From an uncultured Geobacteraceae bacterium (GTDB lineage: Bacteria; Desulfobacterota; Desulfuromonadia; Geobacterales; Pseudopelobacteraceae): DNA of 64,000 nt. Made by a program: the position numbers and the translations under genes. This document shows, piece by piece, positions 26,853-36,477 of the stretch. The notes below the pieces were generated by a model that worked only from the letters and a program-made list of their open reading frames with translations, searched no databases and had not been told where the DNA came from. Location: positions 1 through 64,000 of the forward strand of contig CAIOXL010000016.1 in the NCBI GenBank assembly GCA_903862245.1. Reading direction: 5' to 3'. Positions within the stretch are counted from its first letter, which is position 1, and every line of letters begins with the position of its first letter.

Positions 26853-28348
26853 CAATGGGTCGCAGAGTACAGCTTATCAGCATCACCCTCAACCACGCGG
26901 ATGCCCTCGCGCTCCAAAAGTTCGCCAGTCACCTGCCAAAATGTGGTCAGGGCATTGGCATACCCGACAATAGCTTTTATCTGATTGCTTTTGGAAACGG
27001 CCAGATCATTTTCCACATCCAACACATCTTTGGTCGTTGCCAAGCCGACCTCATTTTTGCGCATAAACGAACGCAACCGCTCTTCCGCGAATACTTTGCC
27101 ACGGTCAGTGACTTCTAGCTGTTTATAACCAACGACAACGCCGCGAATCGCAGCCTTGACTTCTTTTGTCGAACTTTCCTCCAAGCTGCGCAACTGCAGG
27201 GATGTCTGTTCTGTTTTTAACCTGCTTTTACGATAGTCATTTTCGGCCACGCCGTTCCCAAGCGGATAGTCTAACTTGAGCCCGACACTCCAGACCGGGT
27301 AATCAAAGGTGATAACCTTATCAATGTTTCTTTGGTATGCACTATCAAGCCCGGTCAACTGCACTGCGGCTGTCAAATTTAGATCAGGACGAATTTTATT
27401 ATTCAGGTTTTTTGTCTGGAGCTCGGCAAGTTCCAGATTGCGTTTCTGCTCACGTATATCCGGGCGGTTCAATGCCTTTTGAATTGCATCACTTTCTACG
27501 GTAGCAACAAGATCACGCGGCGGGAGATCAGTTGTTTTAAGTTCGCCTACTTTGGCATCCATCTGAAGCAGAAGCCTAAGAACATCAACCTGATCGTTTA
27601 CAGCCCGCTCAGCATCTATGAGCTCTTTTTCCCTGGTTACTGCACCATATTCTGCGTTGAGCACCTCCATCGCAGGGAGTACCCCGGCTTTGACTCGCGC
27701 CTGAGTTTCGGAAAGAATCCGGCGTGCAAGTTCAAGGGAAACCTTTTTTACCTCACGTTCCTCACGCAGACTATAAAGCTTGTAATATTCATTGCGAACC
27801 TGGGCAACAGTTGCAAGGAGACGGGAATTGAACCGTTCAAGTGAGGCAAACTTGGAAAACCGGGAAATATTGATGGCAATCTCGGTTGCCTCGCGACCAG
27901 CGTTTTTCAGGAGCGGCTGGCTGATACTTGCCCCCAAACCGGTCTGCCAACTGCTTGAATAATCGATTATACTGCTGTTGCTATTAGTATGGCTGTTATT
28001 GAACTTGAGAGCAACCGTACCTCCCGTCCAAAAAAGTTGGCTGAGGGAGGAATTAATATCCAGAGTCTGGAATTTGGTAGCTTGAATGCCGGTACTGGAT
28101 GTAGCCGTAGCAGCCGCAGAATCGGTGTAGTTGGTTTGAAGAGTAAGCAGGGGGTCATAAATTGACCGGTTCCGGTTAATCTCTGCCTCATATTGGGCCG
28201 GGTTGTAAAGTTCAGCCCGAACATCCAGATTCTTCTCGACAGCCATGCGTATGGCCTCGTTAAGAGTAAGCGACAGCGGCGCATCAGAAGAAAAGGCCGC
28301 AGCAGGCAGTATCAGCATTGAAAGTGATAACAGTATTGGCAGGCGCAC
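26852..28348 (-). CDS. TolC-family outer membrane efflux protein
   Basis: A 498-residue outer-membrane channel protein of the TolC/OEP family, usually the exit duct of an RND or ABC exporter. The two repeats are visible as LTLNEAIRMAVEKN near the N end and the later coiled-coil segment ending FMRKNEVGLATTKDVLDVE. The start is a GTG at 28348 with AAGGA eight bases upstream, giving a clean signal peptide (RLPILLSLSMLILPAAAF). No inner-membrane or periplasmic partner genes are adjacent; the next gene is mqnA, overlapping by one base. Confidence 0.88.
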   Translation of the reverse strand: MRLPILLSLSMLILPAAAFSSDAPLSLTLNEAIRMAVEKNLDVRAELYNPAQYEAEINRNRSIYDPLLTLQTNYTDSAAATATSSTGIQATKFQTLDINSSLSQLFWTGGTVALKFNNSHTNSNSSIIDYSSSWQTGLGASISQPLLKNAGREATEIAINISRFSKFASLERFNSRLLATVAQVRNEYYKLYSLREEREVKKVSLELARRILSETQARVKAGVLPAMEVLNAEYGAVTREKELIDAERAVNDQVDVLRLLLQMDAKVGELKTTDLPPRDLVATVESDAIQKALNRPDIREQKRNLELAELQTKNLNNKIRPDLNLTAAVQLTGLDSAYQRNIDKVITFDYPVWSVGLKLDYPLGNGVAENDYRKSRLKTEQTSLQLRSLEESSTKEVKAAIRGVVVGYKQLEVTDRGKVFAEERLRSFMRKNEVGLATTKDVLDVENDLAVSKSNQIKAIVGYANALTTFWQVTGELLEREGIRVVEGDADKLYSATH

Positions 28349-28371
28349 GAATGATTTCCTTTCAAATAAAC

Positions 28372-28400
28372 AGGGCGGGATCACTGAATGACCCCGCCCT
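28372..28400 (-). terminator. terminator-like hairpin after gcvH
   Basis: A 12-bp stem with one G-T wobble (AGGGCGGGGTCA with TGATCCCGCCCT) lies between the gcvH stop and the tolC start. The downstream T tract is broken (GTTTATTTG), so termination may be partial. Confidence 0.6.
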
Positions 28401-28423
28401 TATAGCATACTTTATGTCAGAAA

Positions 28424-28810
28424 TTAATCCCTGTTTTCAATGTAGTCAGCATAGTCTTCAGCCGACAGCAGATTTTTCAACTCTTCAGGGTCGTCAAGCG
28501 AAACTTCTACCAGCCAGGCCCCGTCATACGGGTCATCGTTAAGCAGTTCAGGGTTGTCCAGCGCTTCATTGTTCACACTTTTTACCGTACCACTAAAAGG
28601 AGCATAAATCGAAGCGACCGTCTTTTGGGCTTCAATAGAGCCAATTGAATCATCCTGCTCTATCTCATCCCCTTCCTCAGGCAATTCAATACCGCTGACC
28701 GTACCCAATTCTTCCTGGGCAAAGTCAGTGACACCGATAACTGCCGAACCATTTTCAATCCTGACCCATATATGCTCTTTGGAATATTTCAACTCATCTG
28801 GAAAGTCCAT
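28424..28810 (-). CDS. gcvH: glycine cleavage system H protein
   Basis: Lipoyl-carrying protein that shuttles the aminomethyl group in glycine cleavage, and in some bacteria also supplies lipoyl groups. The 128-residue protein has the lipoyl-lysine K63 within SIEAQKTVAS and the usual opener KYSKEHIWVR. It begins five bases after the accC stop. No gcvT or gcvP is present here, so it may serve as a lipoate carrier or act with glycine-cleavage genes elsewhere. Confidence 0.93.
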   Translation of the reverse strand: MDFPDELKYSKEHIWVRIENGSAVIGVTDFAQEELGTVSGIELPEEGDEIEQDDSIGSIEAQKTVASIYAPFSGTVKSVNNEALDNPELLNDDPYDGAWLVEVSLDDPEELKNLLSAEDYADYIENRD

Positions 28811-28815
28811 GACTT

Positions 28816-30156
28816 CTACTCCAGCACTATTCGTTCAAGGAAAGAGGTATCGATATCGCCTTCTATAAAGTCTTTATGAGCCATAATGCGTTTATGGAAA
28901 AAGATAGTTGTCTTTATCCCTTCGATCCGATACTCGTCAAGTGCACGAGCCATCCGTTTGATCGCTTCCTCACGGGTATCAGCATGAACAATCAGCTTAC
29001 CTATCAGCGAGTCATAGTTCGGTACAACAGAATATTGATCATACACAAACGAGTCAACCCGGACACCAAGGCCACCCGGTGGATGATACGCCGTAATTTT
29101 CCCAGGACAGGGAGTAAACTTGAACGGATCTTCTGCGTTGATCCGGCACTCGATAGCGTGCCCTCTGATCTGGATATCTTCCTGTTTGTAGCGAAGCGGA
29201 ATACCGGCAGCAGACCTGATCTGCTCGCGAACAAGATCCACACCGGTTACCATTTCGGTCACCGGATGTTCTACCTGTATACGCGTATTCATCTCCATAA
29301 AGAAGAAGTTATTCTGTTTGTCCACCAGAAATTCGACAGTACCGGCACTGTTGTAACCGACGGCTGAAGCGGCTCTTACGGCAGCCTCGCCCATGGCTTT
29401 ACGAATTTCAGGCGTGACAACCGTTGAAGGTGCTTCTTCGATCAGCTTCTGGTGGCGACGCTGTATAGAACAATCCCGTTCCCCCAGATGAATCACGTTG
29501 CCATGTTTATCACCCAGTATCTGAATCTCAACATGTCGTGGTTTTTCGCAATAACGTTCGATATACACTTCCGGATTGCCGAATCCGGACTGGGCTTCAG
29601 CTCGTGCGGTTGCAAAGGCATTGGGCAGAGTTGCCTGCGAATGGACAATCTTCATTCCGCGTCCGCCACCGCCAGCTGTAGCCTTGATTATAACCGGAAA
29701 ACCGATTTCCTTTGCGACTTTAACAGCTTCCTCAACGGAATGAACACCCTCTTTGGTACCGGGCAGAATTGGCACTCCCTGTTTGATAACGGCCTGACGT
29801 GCACTGATCTTATCGCCCATGATCCGCATACTTTCAGCAGTCGGTCCAATGAAGGTAATGCCGCATTTCTCGCATACTTCGGCAAACTTCGCGTTCTCAG
29901 ACAGAAAGCCGTAGCCGGGGTGAATCGCCTCGGAATCAGTTAGCTCTGCTGCGCTGATGATTGCGTTAAAATTAAGATAACTCAGGGCACTGGGGGCGGG
30001 CCCGATACAAACGCTCTCGTCTGCAAGCTTGACGTGCAGCGAATGGATGTCTGCCTGGGAATAGACGGCAACCGTCTTGATACCCAATTCCTTGCAGGCC
30101 CTGATAATTCTGACGGCAATTTCACCGCGATTGGCAATAAGTACTTTATGAAACAT
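28816..30156 (-). CDS. accC: acetyl-CoA carboxylase, biotin carboxylase subunit
   Basis: Carboxylates the biotin on AccB using ATP and bicarbonate. The 446-residue protein has the ATP-grasp domain with [28 protein letters not shown], the catalytic [14 protein letters not shown] and the C-terminal [15 protein letters not shown]. It follows accB after 27 bases. The wording [12 protein letters not shown] is typical of the free AccC subunit. Confidence 0.96.
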   Translation of the reverse strand: MFHKVLIANRGEIAVRIIRACKELGIKTVAVYSQADIHSLHVKLADESVCIGPAPSALSYLNFNAIISAAELTDSEAIHPGYGFLSENAKFAEVCEKCGITFIGPTAESMRIMGDKISARQAVIKQGVPILPGTKEGVHSVEEAVKVAKEIGFPVIIKATAGGGGRGMKIVHSQATLPNAFATARAEAQSGFGNPEVYIERYCEKPRHVEIQILGDKHGNVIHLGERDCSIQRRHQKLIEEAPSTVVTPEIRKAMGEAAVRAASAVGYNSAGTVEFLVDKQNNFFFMEMNTRIQVEHPVTEMVTGVDLVREQIRSAAGIPLRYKQEDIQIRGHAIECRINAEDPFKFTPCPGKITAYHPPGGLGVRVDSFVYDQYSVVPNYDSLIGKLIVHADTREEAIKRMARALDEYRIEGIKTTIFFHKRIMAHKDFIEGDIDTSFLERIVLE

Positions 30157-30183
30157 GACGGCGAACCCCGCTCTGAAATTAAA

Positions 30184-30657
30184 TTATAGTTTCTGGATTA
30201 CAAACAGTGGATCACCATACTCTACAGCCTGTGCGTTCTCTTTGCAAATTTTCACTATTTTGCACTTGCACTCGGCCTCAATCTCATTCATCAGCTTCAT
30301 TGCCTCAACGATACAGAGGACCTGCCCCTTCTCGACAACCTGGCCAACAGAAACATAGGCCGCGGCTTCAGGGCCTGGCGCTGCGTAAAATGTGCCGACA
30401 ATGGGAGAATTCAGAGTGTCGCCGGCTTCTACAGCCGGAGCTGCTGCAGCCACGGGAGCGGCGGCAGCAGCGGGAGCAGGAGCAGCCTGGTAACCGGGAG
30501 CAGCATATTGCTGTACTGCCGGGGCCGCATAAGTGACAAATTCAGGCTTGTGACCCCGTTTAATAATAATCTTCTCGTCTGAATTATCCATTTCGAATTC
30601 AGTAATGTCAGTTTCTGTTACAAGTTTTATGAGCAACTTCAGATCTTTAATATCCAT
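30184..30657 (-). CDS. accB: acetyl-CoA carboxylase biotin carboxyl carrier protein
   Basis: Carries biotin between AccC and the carboxyltransferase for malonyl-CoA formation. The 157-residue protein has an N-terminal structured segment, an Ala/Pro-rich flexible linker at about 45-78, and the biotinyl domain with K121 in VEAMKLMNE. AGGAGA precedes the ATG. Co-transcribed with accC and gcvH. Confidence 0.95.
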   Translation of the reverse strand: MDIKDLKLLIKLVTETDITEFEMDNSDEKIIIKRGHKPEFVTYAAPAVQQYAAPGYQAAPAPAAAAAPVAAAAPAVEAGDTLNSPIVGTFYAAPGPEAAAYVSVGQVVEKGQVLCIVEAMKLMNEIEAECKCKIVKICKENAQAVEYGDPLFVIQKL

Positions 30658-30729
30658 TTCAGTTCATCTCCTTTTCACGTACCGTCTGATAGTGGTGCAT
30701 CTAAATTACTTTTGTACATCGCTCTAAAT

Positions 30730-31800
30730 TTACAGGAACAATAACTGTTTATCCGCGTTGGTGATGACACGACCTCCGTCACCGGTAACAACAACAGTAT
30801 CCTCAATCCGTACTCCACCAAAACCGGGAATATAAATACCCGGCTCGATCGTAATAGCCATCCCCTCTTCCAGTACGGCTGTGCTTCGTGGGGAAAGCGA
30901 CGGCATTTCGTGAATTTCCAAGCCTATGCCATGCCCCAATCCATGCCCGAAATATTCGCCGTATCCTTTGCCGGAAATGTATGAACGGGCAACATCATCA
31001 AGCGCCCTGCAACTGATGCCAGGCCTGACCGCCTCGATAGCGAGATCATGAGCGGCTCTGACGACCGAGTGTATTTCAATGGCACGAGCATCCGGTTTAC
31101 CGCACGCAACGGTGACCGTTTCATCAGAATGATACCCGTTTTTCAGCGCACCATAATCAATTGTGATGAGTTCACCTGACGTGATAATTTTGTCACTGGC
31201 CCTGCCGTGCGGCATGGCGCCCCGTACACCTGAAGCTACAATGAAATCGAATGCTTTGCCGTCTGCACCACGCCGCCGCATTTCAAGTTCAAGTGCCAGG
31301 GCTATGTCAAGCTCACAAATACCCGGTTTAATATGTTCAAGCACAGAAACAAGCGCTGCAGAAGAAAGGGCAGCGACCAGCGCAAGTTGCTCAATTTCTG
31401 AACTGTCTTTACAGATACGGATTTCATCAAGCTCAGAGCCCAGCTCAATCAGATCGACTCCCGGCAATTTATCCGACAACCGCCGAAAAGCACTTACCGT
31501 CGTGTGAGCCGCTTCAAAACCAATACGGTCAAAACCATGCTCATCTGTCAAAGCAGCAATAGTATCAATACGGATTGCCGCGCACTCTCTGATCTCAGCA
31601 CCGGTTACTTCTACAGCCGCCTGTGCCGTATAACGGGAATCACACAAAAACCATGCATGATCCTTCGACACCAGCAACGCCCCTTCAGTACCACTGAAAC
31701 CGCACAAATAGCGAATGTTCCTGAGGTCCGTAATTAACAGCGCTTTAAGCGAATAATTTTCAAAGAATCGTGTCAGACGAGAGCGCCTGTTTTTTAGCAT
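30730..31800 (-). CDS. Xaa-Pro aminopeptidase, M24 family
   Basis: A 356-residue metallopeptidase removing N-terminal residues before proline (PepQ/PapA-like). The N-terminal creatinase-like domain covers about 1-130. The pita-bread catalytic domain has metal ligands in TIDYGALKNGYHSDET, GHGLGHGIGLEIHE and TIEPGIYIPG, with the last Glu in RIEDT. The same gene lies upstream of accB or efp in many bacteria. It is 68 bases downstream of aroQ and 72 upstream of accB on the same strand. Confidence 0.92.
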   Translation of the reverse strand: MLKNRRSRLTRFFENYSLKALLITDLRNIRYLCGFSGTEGALLVSKDHAWFLCDSRYTAQAAVEVTGAEIRECAAIRIDTIAALTDEHGFDRIGFEAAHTTVSAFRRLSDKLPGVDLIELGSELDEIRICKDSSEIEQLALVAALSSAALVSVLEHIKPGICELDIALALELEMRRRGADGKAFDFIVASGVRGAMPHGRASDKIITSGELITIDYGALKNGYHSDETVTVACGKPDARAIEIHSVVRAAHDLAIEAVRPGISCRALDDVARSYISGKGYGEYFGHGLGHGIGLEIHEMPSLSPRSTAVLEEGMAITIEPGIYIPGFGGVRIEDTVVVTGDGGRVITNADKQLLFL

Positions 31801-31868
31801 AAATGAAACCCTGACTACAAACTGTTTTTACGTAAAGACTCAATACTGACAAAATACCCGCAAGATCC

Positions 31869-32306
31869 TCACGTATTTTTCACATAATTGAATAATGCCC
31901 GCAGGCCAAGCAGGTAGCTGTCATGGCCAAAGCCGCAGATCTGGCCAATAGCAACCGGGACAACAACACTTGTATGTCGGAATGACTCTCTGCGGTGAAT
32001 ATTGGAGAGATGGACCTCGACACAGGGGAGACCGACAGCCGTCAGAGCATCCCTAATTGCAATACTGGTGTGGGTATAGGCTGCCGGGTTAATCAGTATG
32101 CCGTGACAGTCGTGTGCAGCAGCCTGAATGGCGTCAATCAGCGCTCCTTCACCGTTGGACTGAAAAAAAGAAAGCTCGCACCCCAGCACTGCAGCCAGCT
32201 CTTCCAATGAAGAATTAATATCTGCAAGCGTTTTGCTGCCGTATATGCCCGGCTCACGAACGCCGAGCAAATTCAGATTAGGTCCATGCAGTACCAGAAA
32301 TTTCAT
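31869..32306 (-). CDS. aroQ: 3-dehydroquinate dehydratase, type II
   Basis: Dehydrates 3-dehydroquinate to 3-dehydroshikimate, the third step to chorismate. The 145-residue dodecameric type II enzyme has [16 protein letters not shown] with the catalytic Tyr at 22, the [10 protein letters not shown] active-site loop and [11 protein letters not shown]. It begins two bases after the roadblock gene stop, which places it in the aroC-aroK-aroB operon. Confidence 0.95.
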   Translation of the reverse strand: MKFLVLHGPNLNLLGVREPGIYGSKTLADINSSLEELAAVLGCELSFFQSNGEGALIDAIQAAAHDCHGILINPAAYTHTSIAIRDALTAVGLPCVEVHLSNIHRRESFRHTSVVVPVAIGQICGFGHDSYLLGLRALFNYVKNT

Positions 32307-32308
32307 GG

Positions 32309-32671
32309 TTAAGAAAGCTCCCTCAGTATTTCAAATGATTTATGCCTCAGCAGGTAGCGGCCCTTGCCTATATTGCCGTCATGTTTGAGAATGAGAACCG
32401 CAAAATAATCATCCGTGAATATCCTCACCGCAACATTGATACGGGCGGTTGCGATGGAAACTTCTTCCAGGTTGCCCATTTTAATACTATCAACCGCACT
32501 CTTTATTTCCCCAAGCACCGCAGCACATTCAGCAGACAGAAGCGGTATGTCAATCTCAGTACGCTCAACAGAAACTTCATCAATCACAACTCCGTCGCAG
32601 GCCATAATCATTGCGGCCAGCGAACCGTCTACGTTCCGGACAATGTCGTCCAGTATTCCTCTTAACGACAT
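32309..32671 (-). CDS. roadblock/LC7 domain protein
   Basis: A 120-residue protein with one roadblock/LC7 domain, recognisable by [23 protein letters not shown] and the later [19 protein letters not shown]. Bacterial roadblock proteins often act as GTPase partners (MglB-like) or scaffolds. No MglA-type GTPase is nearby. I take the ATG at 32671 because it gives the family's usual opening; an in-frame ATG at 32701 would add ten residues. Either way it overlaps the end of the TPR gene, so the two are coupled and likely partners. Confidence 0.82.
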   Translation of the reverse strand: MSLRGILDDIVRNVDGSLAAMIMACDGVVIDEVSVERTEIDIPLLSAECAAVLGEIKSAVDSIKMGNLEEVSIATARINVAVRIFTDDYFAVLILKHDGNIGKGRYLLRHKSFEILRELS

Positions 32672-33645
32672 GACTTGATCTTTCTTACATTTTCCAGCCA
32701 TCCATCTAAAACGGAGATTGCCTTATCCGCATTCCCCTGTAAATAACTATCCGTAAAACCGTACCCCCGGGACTCATCAGCAGGTGTACTCAGATTTTTA
32801 AAAGCCGGCAATTTTTCAGGTTCCGAAGGCATGCTGAATATAGTATCAACTGACTCTATCTCTGTTTCCACTTGATCTTCAAGAGCATCGTCAATTTCTT
32901 CAATATCTTCAGGTGACGCATCTTCGAGCTTTTCAAGTTCGGCAATACGCACTGCAATACTCAGGTCATCCGGGTTTCCGGTCAGAATCGTACGATATAT
33001 CTCAAGCGCTTTAAGGGTAAATCCCTGTGAGACATATAACTCAGCAAGAGTACTGGTAGTGAGAGGATCGGTGTGTGCCCGGAATTCGGCAGGAGCCGGC
33101 TTGAATCGGGGCACTGCCTCTGACTGGTCCTCATCAATAATTTCAGGCTCCTCGAGAATCTCAAGGTCTTCAATTACCGTTTCATCATCAGTATCGCCAT
33201 CTGCTTCAAAAGGGTCTTCCGTTACACCAGCAGATCGTTCCAGAGATTCAAGTTCAATCCGGCACTCTACATCATCCGGCGCAAACTCCAGCGCGGTCCG
33301 GAAAGCCAGAGCGGCCCCTTCCTTATTACCTGCCTCGGCCAGGAGGCGCCCCAGCAGTTTCTGGGAAGCGACGTCCTCAGGAAGTGCCTCCGTAACCACT
33401 TGTAATGCTGTCATCGCTTCAACAGTAAGACCACTGGCATAACAGGCCTGAGAAAGGACGCGTTGACCGGCCATATAGCGGGGGTGCGTGAGTACCCCCT
33501 GGCGTGCAACGTGAAGCGCATCCCCGACCAGTCCCACCTGAAGATAGACTTCCGCCAACCGGGCGAAGCAGAATGACTCCGGCACCCTGGCAAACTGCTC
33601 CTCAAGGTTTTTTATGTCAGTCCAGAATGAAGCCGAATCCTGCAT
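32662..33645 (-). CDS. tetratricopeptide-repeat protein
   Basis: A 327-residue soluble protein with at least three TPR-like helical pairs at about 10-130, a long acidic linker rich in Asp/Glu (about 145-180), another TPR pair near 195-240, and a second acidic stretch. No signal peptide or membrane helix. Function unknown; a scaffold is likely. The ATG at 33645 has GGAGG seven bases upstream, inside the end of aroB, two bases before its stop region. Its own end overlaps the roadblock gene. Confidence 0.8.
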   Translation of the reverse strand: MQDSASFWTDIKNLEEQFARVPESFCFARLAEVYLQVGLVGDALHVARQGVLTHPRYMAGQRVLSQACYASGLTVEAMTALQVVTEALPEDVASQKLLGRLLAEAGNKEGAALAFRTALEFAPDDVECRIELESLERSAGVTEDPFEADGDTDDETVIEDLEILEEPEIIDEDQSEAVPRFKPAPAEFRAHTDPLTTSTLAELYVSQGFTLKALEIYRTILTGNPDDLSIAVRIAELEKLEDASPEDIEEIDDALEDQVETEIESVDTIFSMPSEPEKLPAFKNLSTPADESRGYGFTDSYLQGNADKAISVLDGWLENVRKIKSCR

Positions 33646-33647
33646 GG

Positions 33648-34727
33648 TTACGCCTCCAGCCCGCTCAGCAGCAGCAGCTCCTCGGGAGTATGGTGCGTCA
33701 TTTCGTACATGCCGATGCCCCGGTTGCAAATAAAGGTAAGGCTGTCACCTTTAGATTTTTTATCTGCAGCAACGGAATTCAGCAGTTGCTGACGGTCATA
33801 AAGCGGAGTTTCAACCGGGAGCCCGTACCGGCTGATGAGAGCATAAATCCTGGACACATCATTCTGGCTGCACATACCTTCAGCAGCCGAAACTCTGGCC
33901 GCCAGCACCATGCCTATCGCAACAGCCTCACCATGAACGAGACCACGATAGCCGGAGAGAGATTCAAAGGCATGCCCGAATGTATGGCCATAATTCAGGA
34001 TAGCACGCAAACCGGATTCCTTTTCGTCGGATTCTACTACCCGCGACTTCAAAATACAGGATCGGTGGATGATCTCAATGAGGAGTTCCGGCTCCATCGC
34101 AAGTATCCCGGTTCTGTTAGCCTCCATAAACTCAAAGAACAGGTGGTCAAAGATCACCCCGTATTTAATAACCTCCGCAAGTCCGGCGCGGAACTGACGT
34201 TGGTCGAGTGTGGCGAGTGTATCTACATCAATCAACACCAATCGGGGCTGATAAAAGGCCCCGATCAGATTTTTCCCCCTCGGGTGATCAATACCGGTCT
34301 TACCACCAACACTGCTATCCACCTGAGCCAATAGCGTCGTCGGTACCTGAACAAAAGGAATCCCCCTCATCCATGTTGCAGCGGCAAAGCCAGCCACATC
34401 CCCCACTACACCGCCGCCAAGAGCAACCACGAAGGAGCTGCGGTCAACTCCGGCTGCTCCAAGGTCATCATAGATCCTGTTCAGCGAAGCACTGTTCTTG
34501 TATTCCTCCCCGTCCGGCATCTCTATCCGGGCTACGGCAAAACCGGCCGCTTCCAGAGACTCTTGAACAGCAGTGCCATAATGGGCCGTCACGGTCGGGT
34601 TGGAAATCACCGCAGCCACCCCCTTCATCCCGACAGCCCGGCATCGCTGTCCGAGCGAAGCAAGGGAGCCGCGCTCTATAACAATTTCATAGCTGTTTTC
34701 GGCAAGATTAACGGGCAGAATACTCAC
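33648..34727 (-). CDS. aroB: 3-dehydroquinate synthase
   Basis: Converts DAHP to 3-dehydroquinate, the second shikimate step. The 359-residue NAD- and metal-dependent enzyme has VVALGGGVVGDVAGFAAATW, QVPTTLLAQVDSSVGGKTGI, and metal-binding His in NYGHTFGHAFE. The GTG start at 34727 has GGAG seven bases upstream and overlaps aroK by 20 bases. Confidence 0.96.
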   Translation of the reverse strand: MSILPVNLAENSYEIVIERGSLASLGQRCRAVGMKGVAAVISNPTVTAHYGTAVQESLEAAGFAVARIEMPDGEEYKNSASLNRIYDDLGAAGVDRSSFVVALGGGVVGDVAGFAAATWMRGIPFVQVPTTLLAQVDSSVGGKTGIDHPRGKNLIGAFYQPRLVLIDVDTLATLDQRQFRAGLAEVIKYGVIFDHLFFEFMEANRTGILAMEPELLIEIIHRSCILKSRVVESDEKESGLRAILNYGHTFGHAFESLSGYRGLVHGEAVAIGMVLAARVSAAEGMCSQNDVSRIYALISRYGLPVETPLYDRQQLLNSVAADKKSKGDSLTFICNRGIGMYEMTHHTPEELLLLSGLEA

Positions 34728-35244
34728 TCGAAAACTCCTCTAAAAGCCGCAGAATCTCTGCCGCAACATCTTCCACGGATTTCCCATCCGTGTCAATTCT
34801 AATATCGGCGTCGGCATAATATTGTTCGCGCTCATCCAGCAGCACTGCTGCGCGCTCTGCGGCACCTTCCCCAGCCAGCAGAGGCCGGTCACTGCACCCC
34901 TTCAAACGGACCAACAGCTGCACCAGCGTCACCTTCAGGTTGACAACCACCCCCCGCCTCCTCATCAGGGTACGATTGTGGGGTGAGATCACCGCTCCGC
35001 CCCCGGTGGCAACAACAGTATCCCGGTCTGCCGACAGGATTTTCTCCAGCTGAGCACTTTCAAGCCGGCGAAACAGCTGTTCTCCATCACGGGCGAATAT
35101 ATCGTTAATGGTACGCCCTGCCGTAGCGACAAGTACAGCATCAAGATCCACAAACCTCCTGGCGAGACGCTCCGCTATAATTTTACCGACAGAGCTTTTA
35201 CCGCTTCCCATAAACCCAGTCAGAATCAACGGCCGCTCAAGCAT
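34708..35244 (-). CDS. aroK: shikimate kinase
   Basis: Phosphorylates shikimate. The 178-residue protein has the P-loop GFMGSGKS (10-17), the shikimate-binding FVDLDAVL and FRRLE, and the GGGAVI motif. The ATG at 35244 gives the normal beginning and overlaps the aroC stop by eight bases; a frame open 19 codons upstream is entirely within aroC. Confidence 0.94.
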   Translation of the reverse strand: MLERPLILTGFMGSGKSSVGKIIAERLARRFVDLDAVLVATAGRTINDIFARDGEQLFRRLESAQLEKILSADRDTVVATGGGAVISPHNRTLMRRRGVVVNLKVTLVQLLVRLKGCSDRPLLAGEGAAERAAVLLDEREQYYADADIRIDTDGKSVEDVAAEILRLLEEFSSEYSAR

Positions 35245-36397
35245 TCCGGATCTGCTCCCTGTATCCTTCAAGATTTCTCCGTATTTCAACGATTGAATCA
35301 CCCCCGAACTTCTCCAGAAAAGCGTTGGCTATTTCGATTGCCACAACCGCTTCTGCAACCACCAGCGCCGCAGGGACCGCGCAGGTATCCGATCGTTCAA
35401 CCGTTGCCTCAAATGGCTCGTGGGTTCGCATATCCACCGACCGAAGCGGTGAGTAGAGGGTGGGGATCGGCTTCATGGCAGCCCGTACGACAACAGGTTC
35501 GCCGTTTGACATTCCTCCTTCGATTCCCCCGGCATTATTGCTGTGACGTTGATACCCGTCCTTGTAGAATATTTCATCATGAACGCGGGAGCCAGGGCGG
35601 CGGGAGGCTTCAAAACCAATGCCCACCTCTACCCCCTTGATAGCCTGCACACTCATCAGCGCCATTGCCAGCCGGGCATCCAGTTTGCGATCCCACTGCA
35701 CATAGCTCCCAATGCCGGGAGGCACGCCAATAACCTGGACTTCGACAACCCCTCCCAATGTATCTCCTCCTGACTGAGCGGCGTCTATTACCCGCTTCAT
35801 ATCTATTTCAGCAGTCGGGTCGCAGCAGAACGTTTCCGATTCTGCCGCGATTTGCCAGAGCGTTTCCAGCGACTCCTGCGGAGTGATCGTGCTGATCCCC
35901 CCAAGCTCGACAACAAAACCACCCACCCTGATACCAAACTCCGCCAGCAGCGCCTTTGCCACTGCTCCAACGGCGACACGAACGGCTGTTTCACGGGCAC
36001 TGGAACGTTCCAATACGTTGCGCGCATCACTATGGTGGTACTTCATCACACCCGAGAGGTCCGCGTGACCTGGGCGCGGCCTGGTTACCGCGATGGAATC
36101 ATCACGAAACTCCGGAAGTATCGACATCTTCTCGGACCAGTTTTCCCAATCCCGATTTTTCACGGCAATTGTCACCGGGGCCCCGATAGTCTCGCCCCAG
36201 CGCACACCGGAAAGCAACCGGGCTGTATCTTTTTCTATCTTCATCCGGTCACCACGGCCATAACCCTGCTGCCGCCGGGCCAGATCATGATTCAACGGTT
36301 CAACAGAAATATGTATGCCGGCCGGCAGCCCTTCTATAATTGCACATAGCTGGGGGCCGTGTGATTCACCCGCCGTCAGATAACGAAATACGCGCAC
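35237..36397 (-). CDS. aroC: chorismate synthase
   Basis: Last shikimate-pathway enzyme; forms chorismate from EPSP with reduced FMN. The 386-residue protein has the signature [18 protein letters not shown] near the N end, [16 protein letters not shown], and [12 protein letters not shown]. The start is the GTG at 36397, with GGAGG six bases upstream; the frame is open 12 codons further but those would lie in the hairpin. The GGAGG itself is in the 3' arm of a 9-bp hairpin ending in a T6 run, suggesting control of transcription or translation of the whole aro operon. Confidence 0.95.
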   Translation of the reverse strand: MRVFRYLTAGESHGPQLCAIIEGLPAGIHISVEPLNHDLARRQQGYGRGDRMKIEKDTARLLSGVRWGETIGAPVTIAVKNRDWENWSEKMSILPEFRDDSIAVTRPRPGHADLSGVMKYHHSDARNVLERSSARETAVRVAVGAVAKALLAEFGIRVGGFVVELGGISTITPQESLETLWQIAAESETFCCDPTAEIDMKRVIDAAQSGGDTLGGVVEVQVIGVPPGIGSYVQWDRKLDARLAMALMSVQAIKGVEVGIGFEASRRPGSRVHDEIFYKDGYQRHSNNAGGIEGGMSNGEPVVVRAAMKPIPTLYSPLRSVDMRTHEPFEATVERSDTCAVPAALVVAEAVVAIEIANAFLEKFGGDSIVEIRRNLEGYREQIRNA

Positions 36398-36430
36398 AAA
36401 AAACCTCCACTTGGTAGAATAAAGTGGAGG
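36398..36430 (-). promoter_or_regulatory. hairpin with T run that sequesters the aroC ribosome binding site
   Basis: On the minus strand CCTCCACTT (36422-36430) pairs perfectly with AAGTGGAGG (36404-36412) around a nine-base loop, immediately followed by TTTTTT and the aroC GTG. The second arm contains the Shine-Dalgarno. The element therefore looks like an intrinsic terminator for the upstream radical SAM gene and a translation block for aroC at once. Confidence 0.72.
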
Positions 36431-36477
36431 CAAAGTAGCATTTATGACGAGATAACAGCAAGATAAAAGAGGCTACA

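Noticed and set aside
28349-28423. Possible glycine riboswitch near gcvH
   Set aside because: The region holds only a simple terminator-like stem; no tandem glycine-aptamer pattern is visible, and it lies downstream of gcvH.
33504-34334. A 276-codon plus-strand frame
   Set aside because: Opposite the TPR gene and aroB; translation shows no family likeness.
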